Part shown: one piece after another, positions 10,867 to 20,256 of the stretch | Layout: each line of letters starts with the position of its first letter | Position numbering within the stretch: position 1 is the first letter of the stretch | Source of the DNA: Natronoglycomyces albus | GTDB lineage: Bacteria; Actinomycetota; Actinomycetes; Mycobacteriales; Micromonosporaceae | Assembly (NCBI RefSeq): GCF_016925535.1 | Contig: NZ_CP070496.1 | Location: 2,790,001-2,854,000 of the forward strand | Direction: 5' to 3' | DNA length: 64,000 bases | The notes under the pieces: generated by a model | Databases searched by the model: none | The model's input: the letters and a program-made list of their open reading frames with translations, nothing else | Told to the model about the DNA's origin: nothing | Position numbers and translations under genes: made by a program

Positions 10867-12005
10867 CAGGCGTTGCCTCCCCGATCCCACGCGGTGGCGA
10901 AATCCTCCCCGGTGGCCGCCTGCACCACGGGGATGCCGGAGGTCACAGTCGCCGAGGCGCTGAGGCCCTTGCCGATCCGCACTGCCACCAGCTCGGGGTA
11001 TTTGCGCCGTAGTCGAGCCAATTGCGCGGCCGGGAGGTCTTCTTTTGCCCCGCAAATCCACACGAGGGTGTCGCCCGAGAAGTGCGTTTGTACCCGGCTG
11101 ATGAAGTCAGCTTGACGGGTTTCGGCGTCGGGCTCCACTTGAGCGAGAGCGTCGCCATAGTCGGCCGCGCCAATACCGCCGATGTGTTTGTGGCAAGCGG
11201 TCGCGAACGAGACGTGATATTCGGCGCGGAAGCTGGCCACTAGCACCGAATAGGCCGCTTCGCACGCGGCTTCGAACGATGCGAAGTCCCACGCTTGCGG
11301 TCGATTGTCCAGCGCGATGACGATCGTCGGAAGTGAGGTGTCGATGTGTTCCTTGACCATCAGCTGCCCGATGCGGGCCGAGGTGCGCCAGTGGACGTGG
11401 CGCAGCTCGTCCCCGATGACGTATTCGCGCAGTGCGTGAAAGGTGAGGCTGCCCTGCTCGATTTTGTCGGTGGCGCCTTCGAGGGAACGAGCCAGCCCAT
11501 CGGGGGTGCGCCGGAGCCGGCGCAGGCGCGGATGCACCCACAGTCGTTCAGTGTGCCCATATCGTCCCCCAGAGGAGGCCAGGCCGAAGAGGTCGCGGCG
11601 GGCCACAGTCAGAGGCCCGGTATCGAACACTCCCCGTTTATGGCCTGGCACGTCGTAGGTCGCGGTGGTCTCTTGTCCCGGCCGCAACTGGGCGAGGGGA
11701 ACGCTGATGCGCTGCGAACCGCATACGTCGATGGCTCCAGCGGTGATGGGACGCCACCGGCTGGCGTTGCGCAGGCGCAGATTGACTTCGGCGGTTTCGC
11801 CCACGGTGATCCGGTTCGGTTCCAGCTGCCGAATCACGTCGAGTCGCGGGCTGGAAATGGCGATACCAACGGCCGTCACAAACGCCATCAAGGCCACAAC
11901 GCCCAGAATCACCAGCTCTGGGTATGAAAATGCCGCACCAAGCGCAACGAGAACAATCGATGCGCAGCCCAGACCGATGCCCCGAGGTGTGACCGGACCG
12001 AACAT
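10866..12005 (-). CDS. DUF58 domain protein
   Basis: 379 residues. Two N-terminal membrane helices (about 8-50) are followed by a beta-rich region and the DUF58 domain. The conserved core is a GDE.R.VHWRTSAR-like segment, seen here near residues 215-228 (GDELRHVHWRTSAR). DUF58 proteins nearly always travel with MoxR ATPases and often with transglutaminase-like membrane proteins, as here; the fold resembles von Willebrand A-type metal-binding modules. The gene starts 6 bases after the moxR stop and ends overlapping the next gene by one base, so the operon is tight. Its exact role is not established. Confidence 0.9.
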   Translation of the reverse strand: MFGPVTPRGIGLGCASIVLVALGAAFSYPELVILGVVALMAFVTAVGIAISSPRLDVIRQLEPNRITVGETAEVNLRLRNASRWRPITAGAIDVCGSQRISVPLAQLRPGQETTATYDVPGHKRGVFDTGPLTVARRDLFGLASSGGRYGHTERLWVHPRLRRLRRTPDGLARSLEGATDKIEQGSLTFHALREYVIGDELRHVHWRTSARIGQLMVKEHIDTSLPTIVIALDNRPQAWDFASFEAACEAAYSVLVASFRAEYHVSFATACHKHIGGIGAADYGDALAQVEPDAETRQADFISRVQTHFSGDTLVWICGAKEDLPAAQLARLRRKYPELVAVRIGKGLSASATVTSGIPVVQAATGEDFATAWDRGGNA

Positions 12006-12011
12006 CAGCGT

Positions 12012-12989
12012 TTAGGCCGAAGCGGGGAGGGGGACGGAGACAGTCTCGCACACCTGTTCAACGATGGTGGCGCCCGTTACGCCACGCATGGAGGCATCGG
12101 GGGCGACTTGGACGCGGTGGGCGAAGACGGCCACGGCAAGCGCTTTGACATCTTCGGGAATCACGTAGGCCCGGCCCTGCGAAAGCGCGAAAACACTAGC
12201 GGCGCGGGTCAGGGCGATCAGTCCCCGGGGACTGACCCCGACCGCGACCTCTGGGTGCCCGCGAGTCGCGGCGGCTAGGCGCACCAGGTAGACGTAGAGA
12301 GGGTCGGCGATGTAGACATGTTTGGCTAGGTCGGCCATCTGCGCGACGGTGTCGGTGTCGACGATGGCCGGAATGCCCTCGGGTGAACGCTGATGAGTAC
12401 CGCGCAGCACTTCTATCTCGGCGGCTTCGACCGGATAGCCCACCGAGAGCTTGACCAGGAATCGGTCCAGCTGCGCTTCGGGCAGGCGGTAGGTGCCATC
12501 CATCTCCACGGGGTTCTGGGTCGCCACGACTAGGAACGGCTGCGGGACCGGGTGCGGCTGACCGTCCACGGTCACGTGATGCTCTTCCATGACCTCCAGC
12601 AACGAAGACTGCGTCTTCGGGCTGGCGCGGTTGATTTCATCGGCGATGACGATGTTGGCAAAGACTGGGCCCGGGTGAAACTCGAACGACTGCGCCTGTT
12701 GGTTGAAGATCGTCACCCCGGAGACATCGGAGGGCAGCAGGTCGGGGGTGAACTGGATCCGGCGCCACTGCCCGGCCACCGCGGCGGCGATGGCTCGGGC
12801 CAGTGTCGTCTTGCCAGTGCCGGGAACGTCTTCGAGTAGCACATGGCCCTGCGCGAACATGGCGGTCAGCGCCAAGCGCACGACTTGCGGTTTGCCCAGC
12901 ACGACCGTGTCGATCGCGGAGGCGAGTCGTTCGAAGGTCTCCGCGAACGCGTTTGCCTGCTGCTGGCTCACCGGGGCTTGCTGCTGCAC
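12012..12989 (-). CDS. MoxR-family AAA+ ATPase
   Basis: 325-residue AAA+ ATPase. Walker A (DVPGTGKTT) is near residues 58-66 and Walker B with the DEINRA sequence is near 118-123, both diagnostic for MoxR. MoxR ATPases act as chaperone-like remodelers for partner proteins containing VWA or DUF58-type domains, fitting the DUF58 gene directly downstream. The start is a GTG with a strong AAGGAG 8 bases upstream. It follows the FN3 protein gene with a 16-base gap. Confidence 0.95.
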   Translation of the reverse strand: MQQQAPVSQQQANAFAETFERLASAIDTVVLGKPQVVRLALTAMFAQGHVLLEDVPGTGKTTLARAIAAAVAGQWRRIQFTPDLLPSDVSGVTIFNQQAQSFEFHPGPVFANIVIADEINRASPKTQSSLLEVMEEHHVTVDGQPHPVPQPFLVVATQNPVEMDGTYRLPEAQLDRFLVKLSVGYPVEAAEIEVLRGTHQRSPEGIPAIVDTDTVAQMADLAKHVYIADPLYVYLVRLAAATRGHPEVAVGVSPRGLIALTRAASVFALSQGRAYVIPEDVKALAVAVFAHRVQVAPDASMRGVTGATIVEQVCETVSVPLPASA

Positions 12990-13005
12990 GTCGGCTACTC
13001 CTTAA

Positions 13006-15666
13006 TCAGCAGGCGGGAAGCGGTCCGGTCGAGTTCTTTCCCTCACCGTTGATGTCGAAGTAGGCGAAGGGAATATAGGACTCGTTGTTTCCGTAGTCGA
13101 TCCGAATCCAGATGTCGGTGGAGTTCTTACCGGGGTTGTACTCCCGGTAGATACCGCGGTGGTCTTCGTTGTTCGGGTGGATGAGTTCTCCGCCGCCCCA
13201 GTAACAGATGGTGTTGAAGGTCTGACCGGGCCCCGTGGACCCACGCTGTGCGCTGCTGTGGTTGTTCTGCGCCCGGATCGAAATCCGGTCACTGTCGGTT
13301 CCATCGCAATAGGTGTCGTCGGCCGGGTCTGAGCAAACGAACACGACCGTTCCGCCCACATTACTGGTCGAACCGGAGCCAGTAGCAGTGTCTTCGCCCG
13401 CAGGTGTGGCAACTCGCACCTGTACGTCATAGTTGGTGGACGAATTCAACCCGTCTACGGTCAGTTGCGAACAATTGCCGTTTGCGTTGCGGTTGTTCAC
13501 CGTCATGGTGCAGCTCGCTTCGCCTCCAGCGCCACCGTCATCGATGCTGAACGACGCGGTCATGGTCGTGGCGGTAGCGGAGACGCCGTCGATGACCACC
13601 GAGGGCGGCGTCAAAGTGTTGGCCGTGGCCGTGGCTGGCTCGGACTCGCCTGCCTCATTGACCGCCACCACCTGGACTTCGACCTGTTCTCCGTCGGCAA
13701 AGCCGTCGAGAGTGGCCGTGGTTCCATCGGTTGAGGTGGTTTGTCCACCCGCGCTGACGCGGTATTCGGTGACTACGCTGCCATTGGCGCGGGCTTGGTC
13801 CCAGCTGACATTGATGGAGCCAGAGCTGGTCTGATCGGTCTCGGCGTACATGTTTCCAGGAGCGTCCGGGACGTCGAATGGGGTGACGGTGTCGGACAAT
13901 GGGGATGGTTCAGAGGCCGAACCCGAGTTGGCCACGGTGGTGACCTGGAATGCCACGGGCTCACCGACGCTCAGATCCTCAGGGGCAATCGAGGTGGACG
14001 TTCCGTTGGCCTGACCGACCGAACGGCGGTCACCATCGGTATTGACCTCTTCGATGGTGTAGTGGCTGATCGGATTGCCCTGGTCGTCGGCTTCGGGCCA
14101 CGACAGGTCCACTCCCCCGCCTGGGGTCACTGTGGCATCAACACTGGATACCGCACCGGGGACCTCGTCTGAGGGCATGACCGGCCCGGTCGATACCGGT
14201 GGGCCAGAGCCTTCGCCATTGAACGCGGTCACGGTGAACTCGTAGGTCTCTCCGTTGGTCAAGTCTGAGATGTCGACGACCCGTTGGCCAGGCGCGACCT
14301 CGCGAGTCTCGCCGTTACCTTCGATCTCGTACTTGGTCAGGGCCGAGCCGTTGTTCGGCGCGGCTTCCCAGGAGAGGGTGACTTCGCCGTTGCCGCCGTT
14401 GGCGACAAGACTGCCAACTTCGCCCGGCGGGCCGATCTCCGGCTCACCGTCGGCGCCTTCATCTCCCTCTTCACCCTCGTCACCGGAATTGTCCTCGTCT
14501 TCGGGTTCATCGATCGGAGGCATGTCTCCACCGAGAATGTCGTCGCGAGCCTTGTCGGCGCGACGGGCGTTTCCGTTGTCGTCGATGACGACCGCAGTGT
14601 TGGAATAGGGGGCGTTGACGAACAACATGCCGCCAGCGCTGTATAGCTCCAGTGGCCCATTGTTGGAGGGCACCTCAATGCGGTCGATCTCTTGACCGTC
14701 TAGGTTGTAGACCCACAGGAGGCCTGCGGTGCCGTCGGGCACGTAAATGCGTTGGTTGAATTCGACGGCGGCGCCCAGCAGCGGTGTGTCGTTGGCGGAG
14801 ATGTTGAAGGTCTGTGAGTCGCCCTGCCCGTCGACGGTGATGACACCGGGAGGGTTGGTGACAGTCAACGCCGCGATAGTGCCGGGGCTGGATTCGGCCA
14901 TTTTCTCCGGGCCCACTAGTTCGAGTGGGGTGGAGGTCAGGTCTCCATCGCGCAAGGTCGTCATGGTTTTGAGCGTGGAGTTGAGGACGGCGACGCCATC
15001 CTTGAGCACCGTCAGGCTCAGATCTTGGGCTGGGGCGGCGACGGTGTAGGACTCACCGGCGACCGCGCCGGACTGGCGGGGCGCAACTTCGACCAGGGTT
15101 CCTTCCCGGGGCACGCCCAACCAGAGGGTGCCATCCTCATCGAAGGTTCCGCCGGTGATTCCGGGCGGGAATTGCAAAGGGGCCCCGACTTCGGCCAGGG
15201 TGGTCGGGTCCACTTGGCGGACGATGCCTTGCAAGCGGTCGACGATGAACGCCCCGTCGCGGTGCATGGCCAGCCGCACCCCTTCCCCTGGGGCGGTTTC
15301 GGCGGTGGCCGTGGTGGCGAGGGTCTTCAGGTCAATGGCGCTGACTTTGCCGGTGGCGATGTCGCGCATCATGAGGTGGCTATCGGTCTGCTCGATCTGC
15401 ACCATGTTGCCTTGGGCGTCGGGCATGGCGTGGCGAGTGTCGGCGGAGGCGGTGAGGCCGTTGATGCGGGCCATTTCCCCAGAAGGGGTGGTCCACAGCC
15501 ACATCATTCCATCGTCTTCGTCCATGTCACGGCTGAAAGCTCCCGCCCCCAGCAACGTAGCCACCAACGCGCCCACGAGGATCACGGGCATGATGATGGC
15601 GATCGCTAGACCTTTGGTGTTGAGCTGGCGGAGGTTGATTTTTTCAGGGCCAGTCTTGGTAACCAT
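13006..15666 (-). CDS. membrane-anchored fibronectin type III repeat protein
   Basis: Start chosen at the ATG at 15666, which has AAGAGG nine bases upstream (an in-frame GTG exists at 15690). Numbering from that ATG, 886 residues: a cytoplasmic N-terminus, one membrane helix at about 20-42, an extracellular beta-strand-repeat region resembling a beta-propeller (about 50-370), a Glu/Asp-rich linker (about 377-412), three fibronectin type III domains (about 413-686), a fourth FN3-like domain (about 689-769), and a C-terminal domain of about 110 residues with four Cys that probably form disulfides. Such proteins are likely surface or secreted adhesion or wall-associated factors. It is first in the operon with moxR, DUF58 and the transglutaminase-like gene. 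Confidence 0.85.
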   Translation of the reverse strand: MVTKTGPEKINLRQLNTKGLAIAIIMPVILVGALVATLLGAGAFSRDMDEDDGMMWLWTTPSGEMARINGLTASADTRHAMPDAQGNMVQIEQTDSHLMMRDIATGKVSAIDLKTLATTATAETAPGEGVRLAMHRDGAFIVDRLQGIVRQVDPTTLAEVGAPLQFPPGITGGTFDEDGTLWLGVPREGTLVEVAPRQSGAVAGESYTVAAPAQDLSLTVLKDGVAVLNSTLKTMTTLRDGDLTSTPLELVGPEKMAESSPGTIAALTVTNPPGVITVDGQGDSQTFNISANDTPLLGAAVEFNQRIYVPDGTAGLLWVYNLDGQEIDRIEVPSNNGPLELYSAGGMLFVNAPYSNTAVVIDDNGNARRADKARDDILGGDMPPIDEPEDEDNSGDEGEEGDEGADGEPEIGPPGEVGSLVANGGNGEVTLSWEAAPNNGSALTKYEIEGNGETREVAPGQRVVDISDLTNGETYEFTVTAFNGEGSGPPVSTGPVMPSDEVPGAVSSVDATVTPGGGVDLSWPEADDQGNPISHYTIEEVNTDGDRRSVGQANGTSTSIAPEDLSVGEPVAFQVTTVANSGSASEPSPLSDTVTPFDVPDAPGNMYAETDQTSSGSINVSWDQARANGSVVTEYRVSAGGQTTSTDGTTATLDGFADGEQVEVQVVAVNEAGESEPATATANTLTPPSVVIDGVSATATTMTASFSIDDGGAGGEASCTMTVNNRNANGNCSQLTVDGLNSSTNYDVQVRVATPAGEDTATGSGSTSNVGGTVVFVCSDPADDTYCDGTDSDRISIRAQNNHSSAQRGSTGPGQTFNTICYWGGGELIHPNNEDHRGIYREYNPGKNSTDIWIRIDYGNNESYIPFAYFDINGEGKNSTGPLPAC

Positions 15667-16301
15667 GGGGTGGTACCTCTTAGTGTCCACGCTGGGGAAG
15701 TGTCAGCATTTTATGAGAGCTGTTGATAGTACACCTTACGAGGCTAGGCCAACCTCGCTACTGACTCTATTAATAGCGCATCACGGATTGATTACGGTGA
15801 CTGGTCTCTGGCGATGAGGCGCGTTCTAGCTGCAAAGATCTTGCTGATTCCCACAGAATTCTTGACCGCCCACTTAGGATGACGGCCTCGGTGCCCCTTC
15901 TGTCAGGCGGGGCCACTTGGTACATATTGAAAGCAACGCGCGACTATTGTCATTTGGTCAACACAATGAGTAATAAATAGTCGCTTTCGCCCTTGACTGC
16001 GCCTTTTGTAACTCGATTTGGGGTTGCGTAAGGCAGTGACGCATAGGCCGAGTGGTCGGATCGATGGTCAGGGCCAGAAGTAACTGTAACTAGGTGTGGG
16101 CCCGGAGAGTTTCGTTAGTTCTCAGGCGCTACCCGCCAAGGACCACCCGTGGGTCTAGGTCCGGTAGTTGAGGTGTTTCAGTGGCGAGGACGGGGTGCTC
16201 TGTCAGTGACCGGCCAGGCGGAGTTGTTTATTCATTCCCAGCGTGCCGAGTACACGGCCAGGTGCCGCAGCACGCCACCACAGAGCCTGAGGGGTCCTGT
16301 G
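15667..16301. other. intergenic, no gene seen
   Basis: About 635 bases between the FN3 operon start and the azlD stop. No convincing coding frame. A bulged hairpin at 16140-16162 lies about 140 bases past azlD and could be its terminator. The FN3 operon promoter should be in 15690-15900. Confidence 0.5.
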
Positions 16302-16613
16302 TCACCACGTGCCCAAGAGCAAACGGATGCCGGCCACGACCCCGGCCGCCGCGATCACCACGAACGCGAACGGCACCTTAAGCCACGCCAAGAGTCCACC
16401 AATGGCGACCCCGGCGGGCAATGCCCAGCCATGCGGCGTATTGGACTGTGGCATTGCCGAAATCACGATCATCGCTACGAGCAAGAGAACTGCCGCTCGT
16501 TTGAGAAGCTGCTGTGCGTCCTCGGTCAACGAGATGCGGTCGCGCAACAAGGGCCCGGCCAAACGCAATGCGTACGTACCCACGGCTAGGGCCACTATGG
16601 CGGTCATCGTCAT
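16302..16613 (-). CDS. azlD: AzlD branched-chain amino-acid exporter subunit
   Basis: 103 residues with three or four hydrophobic segments, matching the small AzlD/YgaH subunit. AzlC/AzlD together form exporters of branched-chain amino acids or methionine (BrnFE, YgaZH). Its ATG overlaps the azlC stop by 4 bases (ATGA), showing coupled translation. The N-terminal ALAVGTYALRLAGPLL segment is typical of the family. Confidence 0.9.
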   Translation of the reverse strand: MTMTAIVALAVGTYALRLAGPLLRDRISLTEDAQQLLKRAAVLLLVAMIVISAMPQSNTPHGWALPAGVAIGGLLAWLKVPFAFVVIAAAGVVAGIRLLLGTW

Positions 16614-17371
16614 GTTCGACCAACCTCCGTCGCATTAGGGCGACTGTCGCTGTTTTTTTCGTCCGCCTGTGGGGACACGGGGGCTTTCTTGCGTCGCGGC
16701 AGTGCCACAACCAGTCCCAGCAAGGAGAACAGGACGGGAAGCCCCGGCGGCAGGAACGGATACGTCACCAGGGCGATCGTCGCGCCCAGCACTGCGGCTC
16801 GCAGCGTGATTTTGTCACGGAGACTGGGCAGCACCAGGACTATCAGCGCGGCCGGCAACGCGGCGTCGAGCCCGAACACTTCAGGGTCTCCGATTGTTTG
16901 CCCAGCCAGCGCCCCGACGAGAGTCCCTACGTTCCAGGTAAAGAACAGCCCTAGGCCGGTGGCCCAGAAGGCCGTCTGCGCTCGGCGTGGATCGGAGTCA
17001 TTGGCCAAGGCGAAGGCGGTGGATTGATCGATCAGAACGTGGCTGCCGATGAGCCGGGTGATCCATCCGCGGTCGTAATGGTGGGCGATGGCGAGGCCGT
17101 AGGGCAAGTGGCGGGCGTTGAGAATGATGCCGCCGATAACGGCCGCAAGAGGGCCTCCGCCTGCGGCGATGACGCCGACGGCGAGAAATTGGGATCCGCC
17201 TGCGAACACCAGAAGCGAAATGGCGCAGGGAATCCACCATGGGGAGCCGTAGCTGACTGCGAGGGCGCCAAAGGAGACGCCGACGAGCCCCATGCCCAGG
17301 TTCAGTGGAATGAGGTCGCGGGCCAGTTCACGACCGAGGGAGGTGGGTTTTGTTCGCTCTGCCGAACTCAT
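16610..17371 (-). CDS. azlC: AzlC branched-chain amino-acid exporter subunit
   Basis: About 253 residues from the ATG at 17371 (an in-frame GTG at 17398 would add nine). Large AzlC/YgaZ subunit with multiple membrane helices and the family signature around GGSQFLAVGVIAAG and ILNARHLPYGLAI. It forms an export complex with AzlD. It is divergent from an XRE-cupin regulator gene 67 bases away, an arrangement often seen for AzlCD, so that regulator is the likely controller. Small inverted repeats lie in the shared gap. Confidence 0.92.
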   Translation of the reverse strand: MSSAERTKPTSLGRELARDLIPLNLGMGLVGVSFGALAVSYGSPWWIPCAISLLVFAGGSQFLAVGVIAAGGGPLAAVIGGIILNARHLPYGLAIAHHYDRGWITRLIGSHVLIDQSTAFALANDSDPRRAQTAFWATGLGLFFTWNVGTLVGALAGQTIGDPEVFGLDAALPAALIVLVLPSLRDKITLRAAVLGATIALVTYPFLPPGLPVLFSLLGLVVALPRRKKAPVSPQADEKNSDSRPNATEVGRT

Positions 17372-17438
17372 GTTCACTATGGTGATAGGCAGTGGCACTG
17401 TTTGTCAAATCGATTAAACACTCCATTATAATGAACAC
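17372..17438. promoter_or_regulatory. azlC / XRE regulator divergent control region
   Basis: For the plus-strand regulator, TTGTCA (17402-17407) and TATAAT (17427-17432) are spaced by 19 bases, and GTG starts six bases after the -10, so the message should be leaderless. CATTATAATG (17424-17433) is a perfect palindrome and also offers a minus-strand TATAAT for azlC. Two further inverted repeats, TCAC-TATG-GTGA (17374-17385) and CAGTG-G-CACTG (17390-17400), could be operators. Promoter use is inferred from sequence only. Confidence 0.6.
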
Positions 17439-17999
17439 GTGACTTCCAGCACTAATGCGCCCATCGATGCCATCGCCGCCTCCGTGCAACGGGAAAGAAC
17501 GAACGCCGGCCTCAGCCTGACCGAGTTGTCGGCCAGGGCTGGCGTCGCCAAATCCACGCTGTCTCAGCTCGAGGCGGGCAAAGGGAATCCCAGCGTGGAA
17601 ACACTGTGGGCCATCAGTACCGCCCTGGGACTCCCTCTATCGCGCATCGTTGACCCACCCCGGGCACATGTACACATCATTCGCGCTGGACAGGGGCCGA
17701 CCATCACCGCCTCCGAGGCGGATTATGAGGCGACGCTGCTGTCGGCGTGCCCCCCGAACTCCCGCCGTGACATCTTTCTCATCACCGCCCAACCGGGCGA
17801 CGCGCGCCGCTCGGCATCTCACACCCTCGGCATCGTCGAACACGTCATCATCAGCCACGGCCGGGCCAAAGTAGGCCCCGCCGACAGTCCTATGGTCCTC
17901 AACCCCGGTGACTACATGACCTATCCCGGCGACGAGCCGCACTACTTCGAGGCACTCGAACCAAACACCCGGGCCATACTCATCTCTGAAATCAACTGA
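17439..17999 (+). CDS. XRE-family regulator with cupin domain
   Basis: 186 residues. An N-terminal helix-turn-helix of the XRE type lies at about 12-65 (RTNAGLSLTELSARAGVAKS, STLSQLEAGKGNPSVETLW). The C-terminal half is a cupin-like beta-barrel (about 105-183; PGDYMTYPGDEPHYFEAL), which usually binds a small-molecule signal. It starts at a GTG placed about where transcription should begin. It is divergent from azlCD, so it probably represses or senses amino acids for that exporter; this is inference from context. It converges with the MFS exporter gene, 37 bases apart. Confidence 0.9.
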   Translation: MTSSTNAPIDAIAASVQRERTNAGLSLTELSARAGVAKSTLSQLEAGKGNPSVETLWAISTALGLPLSRIVDPPRAHVHIIRAGQGPTITASEADYEATLLSACPPNSRRDIFLITAQPGDARRSASHTLGIVEHVIISHGRAKVGPADSPMVLNPGDYMTYPGDEPHYFEALEPNTRAILISEIN

Positions 18000-18036
18000 C
18001 CCCAGTCCCAAGGCAGGCTCGGAACAGGGGCCGCCT

Positions 18037-19590
18037 CTAGCCGATACGTTTGATTCCCCGCAAAGAAAGCATGGCCGCGACTGTGACGGCGACCAGCATC
18101 AGGCCCACAGTCACCGCCCCCAGGTTGAGTCCGGCGGTGAATGCCTCCCGAGCAGGGTTCAGCAGCTGGTGAGCGAACTCCGGCGGTCCCTGCTCGGCTG
18201 CGGCAAGAGCAGCGGGCAGATTATCGCGCACGCTCGGGTCAACCTCGCCCCCGTCGGGGTTGTGAGGCAAGTCCGCCTGAGCCATCTGGCGCGCGTACAC
18301 CGCGGTCATGACACTGCCGAAGTACGCCACCCCTAGCGCAATGCCTAGTTCGGCCGCAGTCTCGGACAACGAGGCGGCCGACCCTGCCTTGGCTGGAGGA
18401 GCGGCCGAGACCACCAGGTCAGTTCCCAAAACAATCATGGGAGCTAGTCCGACGAACATCAGGACCGAGCCGACGATAAGGGTCGCCAAACCGCCATCAG
18501 TGTCTACCTGTGTGTAGAAGCCATATCCTGCCACTGCCAAGACCAGGCCTGTGACGATGACATAGACCGGCTGTACGTGGCGAGCCAAGATGGGGGCGAT
18601 GATCGCCATGGCAATGTTTCCCACCAAGCCCGGAAGAAGCCAGAGTCCGGCATGCAGTGCGCTCAATCCCTCGACAAGTTGCAGCTGTTGCAACAACACC
18701 ATGATGAAGCTCAACGCGATGTGCACCAACAGCAAGACGACCAAGGCGGCGCTGAAGGTCGAGTTACGAAACAGGCTTAGATCTAGCAGAGGGTTGGGCA
18801 GGCGGCGCTGCCGGCGGGCGAAGACCAGGCCCATGAGCAGCCCGATGCCAATGGCCAGCAACGCAGCTGGCTGCAGCCCTGACTTTGCCATTTCCTTGAA
18901 CCCATAGACGATCGGCAATAGCGCCGCCAACGACAACGCCACGCTGACGAGGTCAAGACGTCCGGCGGAGGGATCTTTGAACTCTGGCAGTATGAACGGT
19001 CCAGTGGCCAGCAACAACACCATGACGGGTACGCCCAGCAGAAAGACCGAGCCCCACCAGAAGTACTCCAGCAGCAGCCCGCCCACAACCGGGCCCAGGG
19101 CGATCCCGCTCATGAAATTCACCAGCCATATCCCGATGGCGATTGATCGCTGACGCGGGTCGACGAAGATGTTAGAGATGAGCGCAAGCGTCGAGGGCAT
19201 AAGAGTGGCACCGGCGATTCCCAGTAGAGCCCGCGTCAAGATGAGCATCTCGGCCGACTGCGAGTAGGCCGCCAACACCGAGGCGCATCCGAAGGCCGCC
19301 GCGCCTATAAGCAGCAGTTTGCGGCGCCCGATCCGGTCCCCCAGAGTTCCCATGGTGACGAGGAACCCAGCGATCATAAAGCCGTAGATGTCTAGAATCC
19401 ACAGCATTTGGGTGCTACTGGGAGCCAGCGCCGCCCCCAGTTGCGGAGCAGCCAGGTGCAAGACACCCACGTCCAGTCCCAATAGCCACGTGGGCAGGAC
19501 CAGGATGCTCAGACCCCACCATTGCCGGGGCGATGCTAGGGCACGGGTGTGCGGGTTCGCCGCCGACACAGAGTCGGTCACAGTGGACAT
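18037..19590 (-). CDS. MFS drug exporter, DHA2 (14-helix) family
   Basis: 517 residues from the ATG at 19590, which has AGAGGGA nine bases upstream; the open frame to 19809 has no likeness to the family. It is a 14-helix major facilitator. Motif A (GTLGDRIGRRKLLL) follows helix 2, and the helix-5 region LLGIAGATLMPSTLALISN carries the drug:H+ antiporter motif C-like sequence. Length and layout match QacA/EmrB/LfrA-type exporters for quaternary ammonium compounds and other drugs. No regulator gene lies directly beside it; the TetR genes in the window are far away. Confidence 0.92.
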   Translation of the reverse strand: MSTVTDSVSAANPHTRALASPRQWWGLSILVLPTWLLGLDVGVLHLAAPQLGAALAPSSTQMLWILDIYGFMIAGFLVTMGTLGDRIGRRKLLLIGAAAFGCASVLAAYSQSAEMLILTRALLGIAGATLMPSTLALISNIFVDPRQRSIAIGIWLVNFMSGIALGPVVGGLLLEYFWWGSVFLLGVPVMVLLLATGPFILPEFKDPSAGRLDLVSVALSLAALLPIVYGFKEMAKSGLQPAALLAIGIGLLMGLVFARRQRRLPNPLLDLSLFRNSTFSAALVVLLLVHIALSFIMVLLQQLQLVEGLSALHAGLWLLPGLVGNIAMAIIAPILARHVQPVYVIVTGLVLAVAGYGFYTQVDTDGGLATLIVGSVLMFVGLAPMIVLGTDLVVSAAPPAKAGSAASLSETAAELGIALGVAYFGSVMTAVYARQMAQADLPHNPDGGEVDPSVRDNLPAALAAAEQGPPEFAHQLLNPAREAFTAGLNLGAVTVGLMLVAVTVAAMLSLRGIKRIG

Positions 19591-20256
19591 CAGTAGTTCC
19601 CTCTTTCGCTTGGTTAAGCAGCGCGGTGCACGCAGGCGGTGTCCCGGCGCGAACATGGTCTTCGTCACCGGGCAGCTGGTGCCGAGGGCGGTGGTGTCTG
19701 GGCGAGCGGGTGGGATAGCCCCGCTGAAGTCCGGACGCTCGCGCTTCGACGGTCCGCTTGTGGCTGCGCGTTGACCCGTCCATGCTGAGTCAGCCCACTT
19801 CGGATTCACTCATGAATAACTTGTGGCGTCATTCGGTGGCAGGGACTATCGTGGGCCGGTGGCCCGTATATGTCGTACCCCTGCATTAGAATTAAGGGCA
19901 CGGGTCGGATACACCACCTGCATAGGCCATGGACACGTGGCATGCTGGCTGGCGACGCCGCATGTGATCGATTCGGTCGCAGTTGGTGGCAACTGGCCTC
20001 GACGCGACGCCACGTCGCTTGGGCACAGGTCAAGCGGTCCCATTAATCGACGCCCACCGTCCCTGACTCGCCCGCACCGTCGTCGCCGCCCATGGATTTG
20101 ACAAGGCGACGTCGACGTTTAAGCGCGCAGCAGGTGCGTCGCGGCCACAAGGAAACCACAACTGCGGTGACGTGATACGTCCCGCACATAATGGACACGC
20201 CATCGGCGGTTCAACCTCGGAATAACCCCATAACCACATTCCAAGGAGCACCCATC
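19591..20256. other. intergenic, no gene seen
   Basis: About 666 bases between the divergent MFS and holin-like genes. No frame has credible coding character, and I found no RNA structure. Promoters for both flanking units should lie here. Confidence 0.5.

Noticed and set aside
10866-11061. N-terminal extension of the transglutaminase-like protein to 11061
   Set aside because: The extra 65 codons lie over the DUF58 gene; the ATG at 10866 gives a normal membrane start.
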